Of a stretch of DNA of 64,000 nt, positions 24,087 through 32,944 are shown one piece after another. The stretch's first letter is position 1. Each line of letters begins with the position of its first letter. The stretch comes from Parasphingorhabdus flavimaris (GTDB taxonomy: Bacteria > Pseudomonadota > Alphaproteobacteria > Sphingomonadales > Sphingomonadaceae). The position numbers and the translations under genes are program-made. The stretch is taken from positions 1 to 64,000 of the forward strand of contig NZ_JABWMH010000001.1 in the NCBI RefSeq assembly GCF_013371215.1, written 5' to 3'. Under the pieces are notes generated by a model, which was not told the origin of the DNA, searched no databases, and was given only the letters and a program-made list of their open reading frames with translations.

Positions 24087-24869
24087 TTATCTGAGTTCCA
24101 CAGCCCGTTCATAGGCAGCCAGCAGCGTTTCGCTGATCAGGGCCGAATATTTGCCCGTTCCGTTCAGCGCGTCGAGACCGGCTGCGGTGGTTCCGCCCTT
24201 GCTGGTTACATTATTGCGCAAATCTTCAAGCGACAGGTCGGATTCTTGAGCCAGTTCCAATGTCCCCCGGACGGTTCCGAGTACCAGTTTCTTGGCGTCC
24301 TCTTCGCTGAAGCCCAGTTCTTGAGCCGCCTCGACATATGCGCGGAGCATTTCGAAAACATATCCGGGGCCGCTGCCCGCTACGGCGGTCAGACGATCGA
24401 GCATGTCCTCGCTGTCCACCCATACGATTGTTCCGGAACAGAGAGCGAGTTCTTCTATTTCGCGAGATGCCGTTTCTGGGACCTCGCCGTGCGCATAGAG
24501 GCCGCTTACGCCCTTGCTGATCAGGGCGGGGAGGTTGGGCATGATCCGGATGACCGAGCGGCCCGGTGCATGGCCGGCCAGCTTTTCGGCCGAATAGCCG
24601 GCTGCGATTGAGCTGATTACACTATCCGGACTCAATCGGGGCAAATAGTCAGGCAGAACCTGGTCAATAAGCTGTGGCTTGAGCGCGACGATAAGATAGT
24701 CGAATATCTGGTTGCCCAACTGCTCGACTGAATCCACTTGAGATACGCCTTCCGGCAGATCAGGTTTGGCCGGGTCTGCCACGGTAAATTTATGCGCGGT
24801 GTTAGCCGCCCAGGCCTTGAGCAGCGCGCCGCCCATATTTCCGCATCCGAGGAGTAATATATTTTTCAA
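24087..24869 (-). CDS. proC: pyrroline-5-carboxylate reductase
   Basis: The 260-residue protein has an N-terminal Rossmann fold (ILLLGCGNMGGALLKAW at 4-20, NADPH binding) and the C-terminal helical dimer domain with the signature TSKGGTTAAGLDAL near the end. It reduces pyrroline-5-carboxylate to proline, the last step of proline synthesis, in the cytoplasm. The length is normal. It is divergent from proB across 183 bp, and proA is not in the window. Pairing of proC with proB suggests proline supply, perhaps as an osmoprotectant. Confidence 0.95.
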   Translation of the reverse strand: MKNILLLGCGNMGGALLKAWAANTAHKFTVADPAKPDLPEGVSQVDSVEQLGNQIFDYLIVALKPQLIDQVLPDYLPRLSPDSVISSIAAGYSAEKLAGHAPGRSVIRIMPNLPALISKGVSGLYAHGEVPETASREIEELALCSGTIVWVDSEDMLDRLTAVAGSGPGYVFEMLRAYVEAAQELGFSEEDAKKLVLGTVRGTLELAQESDLSLEDLRNNVTSKGGTTAAGLDALNGTGKYSALISETLLAAYERAVELR

Positions 24870-25052
24870 ATCATTCTCTTATTGTTGGTTATCAGGATGT
24901 TTCTTGATGTCCTTAGTATTCAAAGCAGGCATGTCAACAAATGCCTATCTTAACGGCTCTCCCGGAAAACTATATATTTTGATCACTAAATTATTGCGTC
25001 CTTCCGGTTCCATCCCTACCTCCATAGCATCATAACAAGGGCACCGCATCAA

Positions 25053-26225
25053 ATGGTACAAGGCAAAACAATAGTTGTGAAAGTTGGCTCCAGCCTGCTG
25101 GCAAATGAAGAACGGCTGACGCCGCGCTGGGCTTTCATGCATAATCTGTTGGAAGACCTCGCGCGGTTGCGGGAAAGCGGGGCGAAGGTCATATTATGTT
25201 CGTCCGGGTCGGTCGCGCTGGGTATGAATATGATCGGCCAGCGACCCGAGACCGCAGGTTTGCGCGACAAGCAAGCGGCGGCGGCATGTGGCATGCCCTT
25301 GTTGCTCAATGCCTATAAGCAAGTTGCTCACGAATATAGTTTCGAGATCGCCCAGGTACTGGTGACCTTGCGGGACCTCGAAGACCGCAAACGGTTCCTC
25401 AACACCAAGAACACGGTTGATCGGCTGCTTGATGCCAATATCATGCCGATCATTAACGAGAATGACACGATCACCACCGAAGAAATCCGAGTTGGCGACA
25501 ATGACCGGTTGTCTGCAAAGATCGCGCAGATGCTGCAAGCGGACGAACTGATCATTCTCACCCAGGTTGACGGTCTGTTCGACAAGGACCCCTCGGAGCC
25601 AGACGCCCGGCTGGTCGAGGAAGTAACCGACGTGTCACCCTATCTCGCGGTGACCGAAGGTGTGAGCAGCCTGGGAAGCGGTGGGATGCTGACGAAAATA
25701 CAGGCGGCCCATATGGCGCAAAATGCCGGGTGCGAAACGCGGATCGCCCACGGCGAATATGAGCATCCGGTGACCTCCATCCTGAACAACGAGAGACGCC
25801 ATACAAAGATTTTTGCCAACGAACGGCCTGAATCTGCCTGGGCCAACTGGTTATCGGATCGCCTGCAAATGGCGGGAAGCATTGTGGTAAACGAGACGAC
25901 CGCCGAAGCTTTCAAATCCGGCCGGCGGAACATTGGTCGGGAGGACGTGCTTTCCATTCACGGGCCATATGTCAAAGGCGATGTCATTCATATTTACGGC
26001 GAATCCGGTGACGAATTGGCGAGAGGCCTGACAAATTTCTCGTCCGACGAAACCATGGCTCTGGCCCGGAACCCGACATTGTCAGCGATGCAGTTGCTAG
26101 GCTACAAGACGCTCGGCACGCTGATCACCGACAAGAATATGGTCGTACTCGATGACCGGCACCTGACCTGGGACTTGCCGTCTGATGAAGTCATGACCGA
26201 GGTCGCCACCGACGTGTCGACCTAG
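25053..26225 (+). CDS. proB: glutamate 5-kinase
   Basis: The 390-residue protein has an amino-acid kinase domain (about 1-265) with KVGSSLL at 10-16, LCSSGSVALGMNMI near 50-62, IINENDT near 135, and GSGGMLTKIQAA near 210, followed by a PUA domain (about 285-375). It phosphorylates glutamate, the first and usually proline-inhibited step of proline synthesis. The common SSGAIALG motif reads SSGSVALG here. It is divergent from proC. Its stop codon overlaps that of the convergent MarR gene by two bases. Confidence 0.95.
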   Translation: MVQGKTIVVKVGSSLLANEERLTPRWAFMHNLLEDLARLRESGAKVILCSSGSVALGMNMIGQRPETAGLRDKQAAAACGMPLLLNAYKQVAHEYSFEIAQVLVTLRDLEDRKRFLNTKNTVDRLLDANIMPIINENDTITTEEIRVGDNDRLSAKIAQMLQADELIILTQVDGLFDKDPSEPDARLVEEVTDVSPYLAVTEGVSSLGSGGMLTKIQAAHMAQNAGCETRIAHGEYEHPVTSILNNERRHTKIFANERPESAWANWLSDRLQMAGSIVVNETTAEAFKSGRRNIGREDVLSIHGPYVKGDVIHIYGESGDELARGLTNFSSDETMALARNPTLSAMQLLGYKTLGTLITDKNMVVLDDRHLTWDLPSDEVMTEVATDVST

Positions 26226-26692
26226 GGCTGGATTTCGCCGACCTCAAGAATCGGCGCGGAATCAAGCCGGTTCGCGTCCATCATCACCGCGATCCGCTGA
26301 ACCGAAGAGATGAGCAGATTCTGCTCCCAGGGTTCCAGCTTCGATAATGAAATCAGAAAATCTTCCTGCAGCATCTCGGGAGCATTTTCGACGCAGTCCC
26401 GTCCTTTTTCGGTCAATACTATGTCTACCGAGCGCTTGTCATCTTCGCTTTTCTCACGGGTGACCATTTCGGACTTTTCCAGCCGGTCGACGATAGACGT
26501 CACCGTGGCATGGGACAGATGTACCGATTTGGCGATGACCGATGGCTTTGCCCGTCCGTCCTTTTCCAGCTCCTTCAACAGCAGCAGCTGCGGGGTCGTC
26601 TGTCCGGTGTCTTTCTCCAGTTTTTTCGAGTGTAGATCGATCGCCCGGTTAATCTGGCGCAAGGCAACCAAAAGTGCATTTGAATTTGACAT
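26222..26692 (-). CDS. MarR-family transcriptional regulator
   Basis: The start at 26692 is preferred because CAGGGCAG precedes it and the 19 extra codons of the longer frame look unlike protein. The 156-residue protein has the MarR winged helix: SVIAKSVHLSHATVTSIVDRLEKSEMV as recognition region and SEDDKRSVDIVLTEKG as wing. It is convergent with proB, the stops overlapping by two bases. MarR proteins of this type control ectoine or other osmotic genes in some bacteria, and the proline neighbours make such a role thinkable, but there is no direct support. Confidence 0.82.
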   Translation of the reverse strand: MSNSNALLVALRQINRAIDLHSKKLEKDTGQTTPQLLLLKELEKDGRAKPSVIAKSVHLSHATVTSIVDRLEKSEMVTREKSEDDKRSVDIVLTEKGRDCVENAPEMLQEDFLISLSKLEPWEQNLLISSVQRIAVMMDANRLDSAPILEVGEIQP

Positions 26693-26862
26693 GACTGCCC
26701 TGATACAGACTTTCGGTGTCAATGGCGCAGGTAAATATAGATAAATCAAGCCAGAACTCTCGCTAGCCTAATCTTGATGTTCATGATCCAGTGATCGGTA
26801 AATTGCGCTGAAGATCCAGAATAATAGTCGAAGGATCAAATCCGGCTTCGCGGATTTCCGGA

Positions 26863-27627
26863 TCAGGCGTGGCGGTTGTGCACGAGGATGAACGACAGAT
26901 TATCTCTGGCGCCGCGGTTGATGACGGCTTCCACCAAATGATCGGCGGCCGGTTTATCCGTGTCTTCCAGCATGATTTCGCGGATCTCGTCGTCCTCCAA
27001 TATTCCGCAGATGCCATCGCTGCAAATCAGGAAACGATCTCCCGGCAACATATCACCGCGGGTTGTTGCGATGTCCAAGTCGGATGAAATGCCTATAGCT
27101 CGAGTGATCACTGATGCCTGGGGATGCGAATTGCGCTGGCTTTCCGTAATCAGCTTGCGGTCGATCAGGTCCTGGGTGACGCTGTGATCGCTGGTGAGCC
27201 GCGACAACTGTTTGTCGCGCAGCAAATAAATGCGGCTGTCACCCGCCCACAGGCAGCAATACCGGTTGCCGGTGACGGCAAGCACCGAAACGGTGGCTCC
27301 CATCCTAACATCCACGCCATGGCCCAGCGCCTCTTTGCAAATATCTGCATTGGCTTTCCCGATCGCCCCGCGAATAGCTTCGGTCGTCTGGTGGTGGTCG
27401 GTTGAAGTGGTCACCTCTGCCAGTGCGTCGACGACTTTTTGTGCTGCGATATCTCCCCGCAAATGCCCGCCCATGCCATCGCTGACCGCGAAGATAGAGT
27501 GATCGGTATTTACCAGCAGCCGGTCCTCGTTGATGCTGCGTACCAAACCAATATGGGTGCGCCATGCAACGGCCAGCGAACCGTGCGCTGGCTGTTTTAT
27601 CGGCTGCGATCGATTTGCATGCGTCAT
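26863..27627 (-). CDS. PP2C-type Ser/Thr protein phosphatase (PppA/Stp-like)
   Basis: The 254-residue protein has the PP2C motifs for a two-metal site: VRSINEDRLLVN (29-40), FAVSDGMGGHLRGD (46-59), LWAGDSRIYLLRD (near 128), and SDGICGILEDDEI with RDNLSFILV near the end. It removes phosphate from Ser/Thr residues and would oppose the membrane kinase two genes upstream. Its ATG overlaps the FHA stop codon by 4 bp, showing coupling. In type VI secretion clusters the same trio is PpkA, TagH/Fha and PppA. Confidence 0.92.
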   Translation of the reverse strand: MTHANRSQPIKQPAHGSLAVAWRTHIGLVRSINEDRLLVNTDHSIFAVSDGMGGHLRGDIAAQKVVDALAEVTTSTDHHQTTEAIRGAIGKANADICKEALGHGVDVRMGATVSVLAVTGNRYCCLWAGDSRIYLLRDKQLSRLTSDHSVTQDLIDRKLITESQRNSHPQASVITRAIGISSDLDIATTRGDMLPGDRFLICSDGICGILEDDEIREIMLEDTDKPAADHLVEAVINRGARDNLSFILVHNRHA

Positions 27628-28628
27628 GTGATTGTCCGGTCAGGGTCGCTGATCAGCGCCTGGCTATAGCTCTGGCGAAAACTCGGCTGGTAGGCTTGCT
27701 GGCGCTCGCCCGCGTCCACCGACAGGTTGCCGTGAACATTGACAAAATGGTCCCAGCTTTTTGCCTTTTGGGATTTGAAACCGAAGCCGGCGTCAATCTC
27801 GCTGGCAAGGATGTCCGGGCTGAGAGCGGCCAGCAGGCCCTGGACCGCTCCGTCGATCGCGATTTCGGTTGCACGCATGTGGGCATCGATATCCTGAAAA
27901 CACAGTTGGATTGCTTCGTCGGCGGGCAAAAAACCAGCCCGGTTCTCCTTGAGCAGATCGACCGAAAGATTTTGGCCGGGGGCCCATTTGAACGGGTTGT
28001 TGTCTGCTGAGCCGATGGTCGTTCGGTCCATGCTGTGCACTTCCCGAGACTTGGCGCGCTCCTGTACGAGCCGGCTCATTCCGGTGAGCACCTCGCGGTA
28101 TATCGAGCCGGCGCGCTCCATGATCGCAACGCTGTCCTCTTCGACCAGTGCCGAGACATCAATCCGGGCGCCGCGACAAAATGCGGCAAGCAAAGCGCCG
28201 TCAGCGGGCTGTTCTGAAGAGTGACTTGCCGCGTGCGGTGACGCCGCCGCCTCGGCATGATCGGCAAATGCGTCGGTTCGGCCGATCATGGTCTTGTCGC
28301 TGACCTCTTCCTCGGGGGGGAGGGCAACCTCTATAAAATAGTTGCCGAGATAGAAGCGCTGGCCGGGTTCAAGCGAATGCGGGCTGTTCCTAGCGATACG
28401 CTTTTCGCCATTTTTCAGAAATACGCCGTTCGAGCTAGTATCGGTCAGAACCAGCCGGTTATTCCAGTTTTGCACCGAGCAGTGAACGCGGGAAATCTGA
28501 TTGTCCGGGTCTGCAATCATCCAGTCGGAACTGCGGTCCCGACCGATCGTGATGGGGTCGTCTTCAATAATCCTGGCATCGACCGGCGATGCAGGGTCGG
28601 CTTTGTTGAACAAGCGCAATATCAGCAT
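27624..28628 (-). CDS. FHA-domain protein of the TagH/ImpI type
   Basis: The 334-residue protein has an N-terminal FHA domain (about 10-105) with the phosphothreonine-binding pattern IGRDRSSDW, SRVHCSV and SSNGVFLKNG, a variable linker (106-145), and a C-terminal helical domain (about 146-300) with LLAAFCRGARID, ERAGSIYREVLTGMSRLVQERAKS, NNPFKW and GFLPADEAIQLCFQDIDAHMRAT. That C-terminal domain is the one typical of type VI secretion TagH/ImpI proteins. It should bind a target phosphorylated by the adjacent kinase. Both neighbours overlap or abut it. No type VI structural gene is in the window. Confidence 0.85.
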   Translation of the reverse strand: MLILRLFNKADPASPVDARIIEDDPITIGRDRSSDWMIADPDNQISRVHCSVQNWNNRLVLTDTSSNGVFLKNGEKRIARNSPHSLEPGQRFYLGNYFIEVALPPEEEVSDKTMIGRTDAFADHAEAAASPHAASHSSEQPADGALLAAFCRGARIDVSALVEEDSVAIMERAGSIYREVLTGMSRLVQERAKSREVHSMDRTTIGSADNNPFKWAPGQNLSVDLLKENRAGFLPADEAIQLCFQDIDAHMRATEIAIDGAVQGLLAALSPDILASEIDAGFGFKSQKAKSWDHFVNVHGNLSVDAGERQQAYQPSFRQSYSQALISDPDRTIT

Positions 28629-30304
28629 CAGGCTGCCCGGTTGACCGACGACGAAATGATCGTAGCGCCCATATCCTGCGGTTCTTCCCGAGTGTCTTGT
28701 GCCGCGCTGCTTTTGGCTTTCAGGCTTTCCATCAGCGTGTTGAACCTGTCGAACAGCTCGCCAAATTCGTCCCTCCGCTGGTGGGATATCCGGAAATCGA
28801 GATTGCCGGTGGCCGCATCATCGAGAGCGTTGCGCAATGTCCGAACCGGCCGTTGCAGGCGTTGCGCGATGATGAAGCTGACCAACAGGATCAGCGCGAG
28901 AATCGAGAGGCCAGCACCATATAACAAGGTCCGGGATGTGAGCATCGCCTTATCGAAAGAATCACGGTTCATAACCACGTCAATTTTACCGAATGAACGG
29001 CCCGCATAATTGATGTCATGCTTGAATCGCAGGCCGTGATCGCCGGCAGAGGTCATGGCCTGTCCGTTCTCGCTGAACACGATCGGTTCTTTGGGAAGCG
29101 TGTATCGTTTGCCGATTCGTGTCGCGTCATTTGATGCACGCACGATATTGTCGCCATCGATCACGGTGATCTTCTGAACATCGGTATCCTCTGCAGCCGA
29201 CGTGATAAAGGCCTGGACTGGAATCCAGTCCTGCAGAGCAGGATCGAGACCGGCATTCTCGACCGTTCGCAGCGCTGCCTGATTGGCGACAAATTTGGTA
29301 ATCGTGCTGCCCGATGTCAAAGCATTGGAAGCAAGTGCCTGCTCCTGGCGATCAAGAATGAAATATAATGCGAACGCCAAAGCTATTGCAGTGGCACCAC
29401 CAAATATTGCGGACAGACGAACGGCCAGCGGAAATCTACGGGTCCGGCCATCCGTCCCCAGAGTCTCATGCGAAATTTCTTCACGTTTCAAGGCCTTGCC
29501 AAGGCTCGCGCCGTCCGGAAAACGTTCGTCCGCGTTTTTGGATAATAGTTTGTTGATTATGAAACTGAGACCTTCCGGACAATCGGAAACCAGACGCTCT
29601 ATCGGTTCAGGCGTCGACTGGGTGATCCGGAGAGCCAGCGTTGCCAGTGTTTCGCCATCAAAAGCGCAATGGCCGGTGGCTGCTTCGTAAAGCACCGCGC
29701 CCAGCGAGAACAGGTCGGTACGTGGGTCCAATGGCAGGCCGAGAGCCTGTTCCGGGCTCATGTAGCGCGGCGTTCCCAGCACTTGACCAACCTGGGTCTG
29801 CGCATAGCTTGCCTGCGTTGCTTTGCGATCCGCGTCCACCAGGCGAGCGATGCCGAAGTCCAGTAGTTTCGTATTCTCACCATCGTCGGAAACCATGATG
29901 TTCGACGGCTTGATGTCGCGGTGAACAATACCGTTGTCATGGGCATATTGGAGCGCGCTGGCGAGCTGACGACCGAGCTTGATAACCTCTTCCGGCGGCA
30001 GTTTTCCACGTTTCTCGATGATCGTGTCTAGTGGCGTCCCTTTCAGGAGCTCCATCGCGATATAGGGAAAACCATCGGCTTTGCCGACGTCATATATGGT
30101 CACAATATGGGGATGCGACATCACGCCGGCAGCGCGCGATTCCTGCAGGAAGCGCGTTACATATTCGGTATTGGACCGAAATTCCTTCTTCAGAATCTTT
30201 ATTGCCAGCGGACGATCAATATGGTCGTCATAAGCAAGAAACACATCGGCCATAGCTCCTTGACCAATGCGACGCTCTATTTTGTAACGACCGACCTCTT
30301 GCAT
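28628..30304 (-). CDS. transmembrane Ser/Thr protein kinase with sensor and HAMP domains
   Basis: The 558-residue protein starts with a Hanks-type kinase (7-275): GQGAMADVF loop, Lys36 in AIKIL, HRDIKPSN at 128-135, DFG at 149-151 and SPEQA in the activation segment. A membrane helix follows (about 293-313), then a periplasmic sensor-like region (about 320-480) resembling single-Cache domains, a second helix (485-505) and a HAMP segment (505-555). It is unusual for the HAMP to be C-terminal to the kinase; PpkA-type kinases of type VI clusters show comparable layouts. It probably senses an envelope signal and phosphorylates the FHA system. Two 13-bp direct repeats lie upstream. Confidence 0.9.
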   Translation of the reverse strand: MQEVGRYKIERRIGQGAMADVFLAYDDHIDRPLAIKILKKEFRSNTEYVTRFLQESRAAGVMSHPHIVTIYDVGKADGFPYIAMELLKGTPLDTIIEKRGKLPPEEVIKLGRQLASALQYAHDNGIVHRDIKPSNIMVSDDGENTKLLDFGIARLVDADRKATQASYAQTQVGQVLGTPRYMSPEQALGLPLDPRTDLFSLGAVLYEAATGHCAFDGETLATLALRITQSTPEPIERLVSDCPEGLSFIINKLLSKNADERFPDGASLGKALKREEISHETLGTDGRTRRFPLAVRLSAIFGGATAIALAFALYFILDRQEQALASNALTSGSTITKFVANQAALRTVENAGLDPALQDWIPVQAFITSAAEDTDVQKITVIDGDNIVRASNDATRIGKRYTLPKEPIVFSENGQAMTSAGDHGLRFKHDINYAGRSFGKIDVVMNRDSFDKAMLTSRTLLYGAGLSILALILLVSFIIAQRLQRPVRTLRNALDDAATGNLDFRISHQRRDEFGELFDRFNTLMESLKAKSSAAQDTREEPQDMGATIISSSVNRAA

Positions 30305-30354
30305 ATTATAACCTGACTTCCACGAATCCGTCTGTTTCCTCGCCTGCCGACAAA

Positions 30355-30386
30355 TTATCGTAGGGGGGACGTCTTATCGTAGGGGG
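30355..30386. repeat. two 13-bp direct repeats upstream of the kinase gene
   Basis: TTATCGTAGGGGG occurs at 30355-30367 and 30374-30386, 19 bp apart and so about two helical turns, 50 bp upstream of the kinase start. This fits tandem binding sites of a regulator. Confidence 0.5.
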
Positions 30387-30430
30387 CGAACAGTTATAAT
30401 CCGGTTAAGTAAGTCCGGTCTTATGCCGGT

Positions 30431-31126
30431 TCAGTTGCTCACAGTCGCCTGAATCCGTTTTGCGCGCGAAAGATCAGCTGCGATCGTCTGGTTGGAAGGA
30501 TCGTGTCGGCTCGCCTGGGTCAACAGGCTCACGGCTCGCGCGATCGCTCCACGATTGAGAGCAGCAAGCCCTTCAGCGCGCAATTGCGTTGCCAGTTTCG
30601 GATTTGACGTGCTCGCATCTGACGGTGGCGGTGCCGGCCGTTCTCTCACCACCGGCTTCGCGACGGGTTCCGGCTTTTTCGCCTTCGGCTCGGTTCCCGG
30701 AATCTTGAGAATCTGGCCAGCGTTGATTTTGCGCGGATCGCTGATTCCGTTGTAGCGCGAAAGCGCGTAAAATTGTGAGGAATCCCCCAATGTGTTTCGA
30801 GCGATCGAAGCCATGGTATCTCCGGATTGTACGCGATATCTATAGTTTTGCGCGCCCAGCAATTTTACCGGATCAACAATGATCTGGTCGAGATATTTTC
30901 TGGCAGTTCGGTCCCCGGGATTGCTCGCCAGAATTGTTTCCAATATTTCGCGGGCCTGGGCTTCTTCGCCGCTTCCCATAAGATCCAGAGCGGTCCGTGT
31001 GGTAACGCTGCCTGCCGTCGGCGCCGCTATGGGCACAGGACCGGGTGCGATACCCTCTTTATTGGTGCAGGCGGAAATAGCGAGCGCGCTGACCAGAACG
31101 AGGAAACAACCTGGTTTATTAAGCAT
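30431..31126 (-). CDS. LysM and TPR-like lipoprotein
   Basis: The start at 31126 is chosen because GGAG precedes it and a signal peptide with lipobox SAC follows (LALVSA-like VLVSALAISAC); the longer frame adds 98 codons of no protein character. The 231-residue lipoprotein has a short TPR-like helix pair (about 45-75), a LysM domain (about 85-135, YRVQSGDTMASIARNTLG and INAGQILKIPG), a proline/lysine-rich linker, and another TPR-like part (170-225). LysM binds peptidoglycan. It lies between the EAL gene and the kinase, and so may anchor or sense the cell wall for the kinase; that is inference. Confidence 0.82.
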   Translation of the reverse strand: MLNKPGCFLVLVSALAISACTNKEGIAPGPVPIAAPTAGSVTTRTALDLMGSGEEAQAREILETILASNPGDRTARKYLDQIIVDPVKLLGAQNYRYRVQSGDTMASIARNTLGDSSQFYALSRYNGISDPRKINAGQILKIPGTEPKAKKPEPVAKPVVRERPAPPPSDASTSNPKLATQLRAEGLAALNRGAIARAVSLLTQASRHDPSNQTIAADLSRAKRIQATVSN

Positions 31127-31149
31127 GGGGGAGCTCCATTCTAACATAG

Positions 31150-32793
31150 CTATGACGTCAACCTCAGATTCGTCAATTGGTTCCGACGTCTTGCGACCGG
31201 CGGCAGCAATTTTGTCGCCAATGTCTGATCGCTCCCGAGCGCAGAGAATGCGTGGGAGGGAACAGGGCGACCGAAATAGAAACCCTGAAAAAGTATGCAG
31301 CCCATCGATGCCAGCTGGTTCACTTCCTCTTCCCGTTCCACCCCTTCGGCGAGGACCGCGATACCGAGCCCACGACCCAATGCGATCAGCGCCGCACAAA
31401 TTGCCTGATTGTCTGCGCACCGATCGACGTCCTTGACAAATTCGCGGTCGATTTTGAGCTTGTCAAAAGGCAGATTTTTCAAATAGCTGAAACTGGAATA
31501 GCCGGCACCAAAATCGTCAATCGATATACTGATGCCCTTCACCCGCATTCTTTCGAATATCTCGGCCGAAAATTCGATATCCTCCATCGCGGCGGTTTCG
31601 GTGAGCTCCAGCTCCAGTCGCTCGGTGCTAAAATCGTGGAGCTGGGTTGAGCGCAAGATGGTCTCTGACAATTGGGCGCTTCTCAGCTGGCGAGCAGACA
31701 AATTGACTGCCACTTTGGTGTCGCCCATTCCGCTTTTCCCCCACTGGCTAGCTTCGCGGCAGGCAGTGTTGATGGTCCAGAGGCCGAGCCGGTCCGAAAT
31801 ATCCGATTCCTCGATAATCGGGATGAACACGGCAGGTGACAACATCTCGCCGTTTGCCTGGGGCCAGCGCAGCAAGGCTTCTGCGCCGATGATTTTGCCG
31901 GCAGCAAGATTGACTATCGGCTGATAGTGCAGGCTCAGTTCGTCATTGTCGATGGCATGGGAAATCTTCTGGATGATAGTATAGCGAAATTTGGCGTCGT
32001 CCTCGACCGGCTTCGAATAGTTGCTGATGCCATCTTTTGATTGCCGGAGGTTGATTGTCGAAATAGCCCTGTTCAACAAGACTTTGGGATCATTCCCGTC
32101 GATCGGAAAGACCACCGAACCCGTTTCCACGGTCGGTCGAATGACTTTGTCATCCAGAACCAACTCGTTTTTCAAAGCATAGGACAGGGCGGCCAATTCG
32201 CTTTTCTTGGCTTCAATCTCGTCCGTTCCAGCGAACCATATGGCTATCGTTCCATGATCGACGTGCGACAACAATCGCTGCGATGCGGTAGCTCCGACAA
32301 GCCGATCGACCATTTTGGTCAGAAATTCAGAAGCAGATATTTCGTCAAAATCCAGCAGCCGCTGATAGTCGCTGAAGCGGATAACGCCGAGGACGCCTTG
32401 CGCCAGACCGTTGCCGATGTCGTCCGTCATTCTGGCGGCCAGTGTTTCGCGCGTTGGAAGCCCCGAGCCGCTATGCATATTTCTGGCCCGTTCAGGCAGG
32501 CAGATGGTTGCATTGTTTTGCACCTGCTCCTCGAATTGTCCTCTGGCTGTGGGTGATTCGTCATGTTCCGCTGTTGCTGCGTTTCCGAGGCTGCGGTCTT
32601 GAGCGCGACTGAAATAGTACAGACTTCCGGCCTGCAAGAGGATCAAGAGCAGCCAGACTGAAATGGGAATGGGCAGCGGTTCCGTAACGGACATCGCTGT
32701 TACGAGCAGAATAATCAGGGTGGCCGACAGTGCGAACAATATAGCGGTGATCAGCCGGCTATACTCCTTGATCAGGCGACTTTCATTTTCCAT
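31150..32793 (-). CDS. membrane c-di-GMP phosphodiesterase with degenerate GGDEF and EAL domains
   Basis: The ATG at 32793 is preferred to the TTG just before it. The 547-residue protein has two N-terminal membrane helices (about 12-60), a degenerate GGDEF domain (about 110-265, the active-site loop reads AGTDE) and an EAL domain (about 285-525) with intact GAEALLRW, NLSARQL, ELELTE and IDDFGAGYSSFSYL. It should break down cyclic di-GMP and not make it. Cyclic di-GMP controls attachment, which connects to the pilus and polysaccharide genes. It heads the minus-strand group containing the lipoprotein, kinase, FHA and phosphatase genes. Confidence 0.92.
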   Translation of the reverse strand: MENESRLIKEYSRLITAILFALSATLIILLVTAMSVTEPLPIPISVWLLLILLQAGSLYYFSRAQDRSLGNAATAEHDESPTARGQFEEQVQNNATICLPERARNMHSGSGLPTRETLAARMTDDIGNGLAQGVLGVIRFSDYQRLLDFDEISASEFLTKMVDRLVGATASQRLLSHVDHGTIAIWFAGTDEIEAKKSELAALSYALKNELVLDDKVIRPTVETGSVVFPIDGNDPKVLLNRAISTINLRQSKDGISNYSKPVEDDAKFRYTIIQKISHAIDNDELSLHYQPIVNLAAGKIIGAEALLRWPQANGEMLSPAVFIPIIEESDISDRLGLWTINTACREASQWGKSGMGDTKVAVNLSARQLRSAQLSETILRSTQLHDFSTERLELELTETAAMEDIEFSAEIFERMRVKGISISIDDFGAGYSSFSYLKNLPFDKLKIDREFVKDVDRCADNQAICAALIALGRGLGIAVLAEGVEREEEVNQLASMGCILFQGFYFGRPVPSHAFSALGSDQTLATKLLPPVARRRNQLTNLRLTS

Positions 32794-32944
32794 CAACTAC
32801 TCAACTTCAACGGATGAACGCAGGATCATAATATTCAATGGTTAAATTTTATCCAGCGCCCGTCGGGCAGCGGATGGCAAAATGCAGCTTGCCTTCTTGA
32901 CCGGATAAGCCAAACTAGGATTGATATCAGAGGAAGCGGAGGCA

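Noticed and set aside
24870..25052. Riboswitch or leader between proC and proB
   Set aside because: No convincing conserved stem, terminator or leader peptide was seen in the 183 bp.
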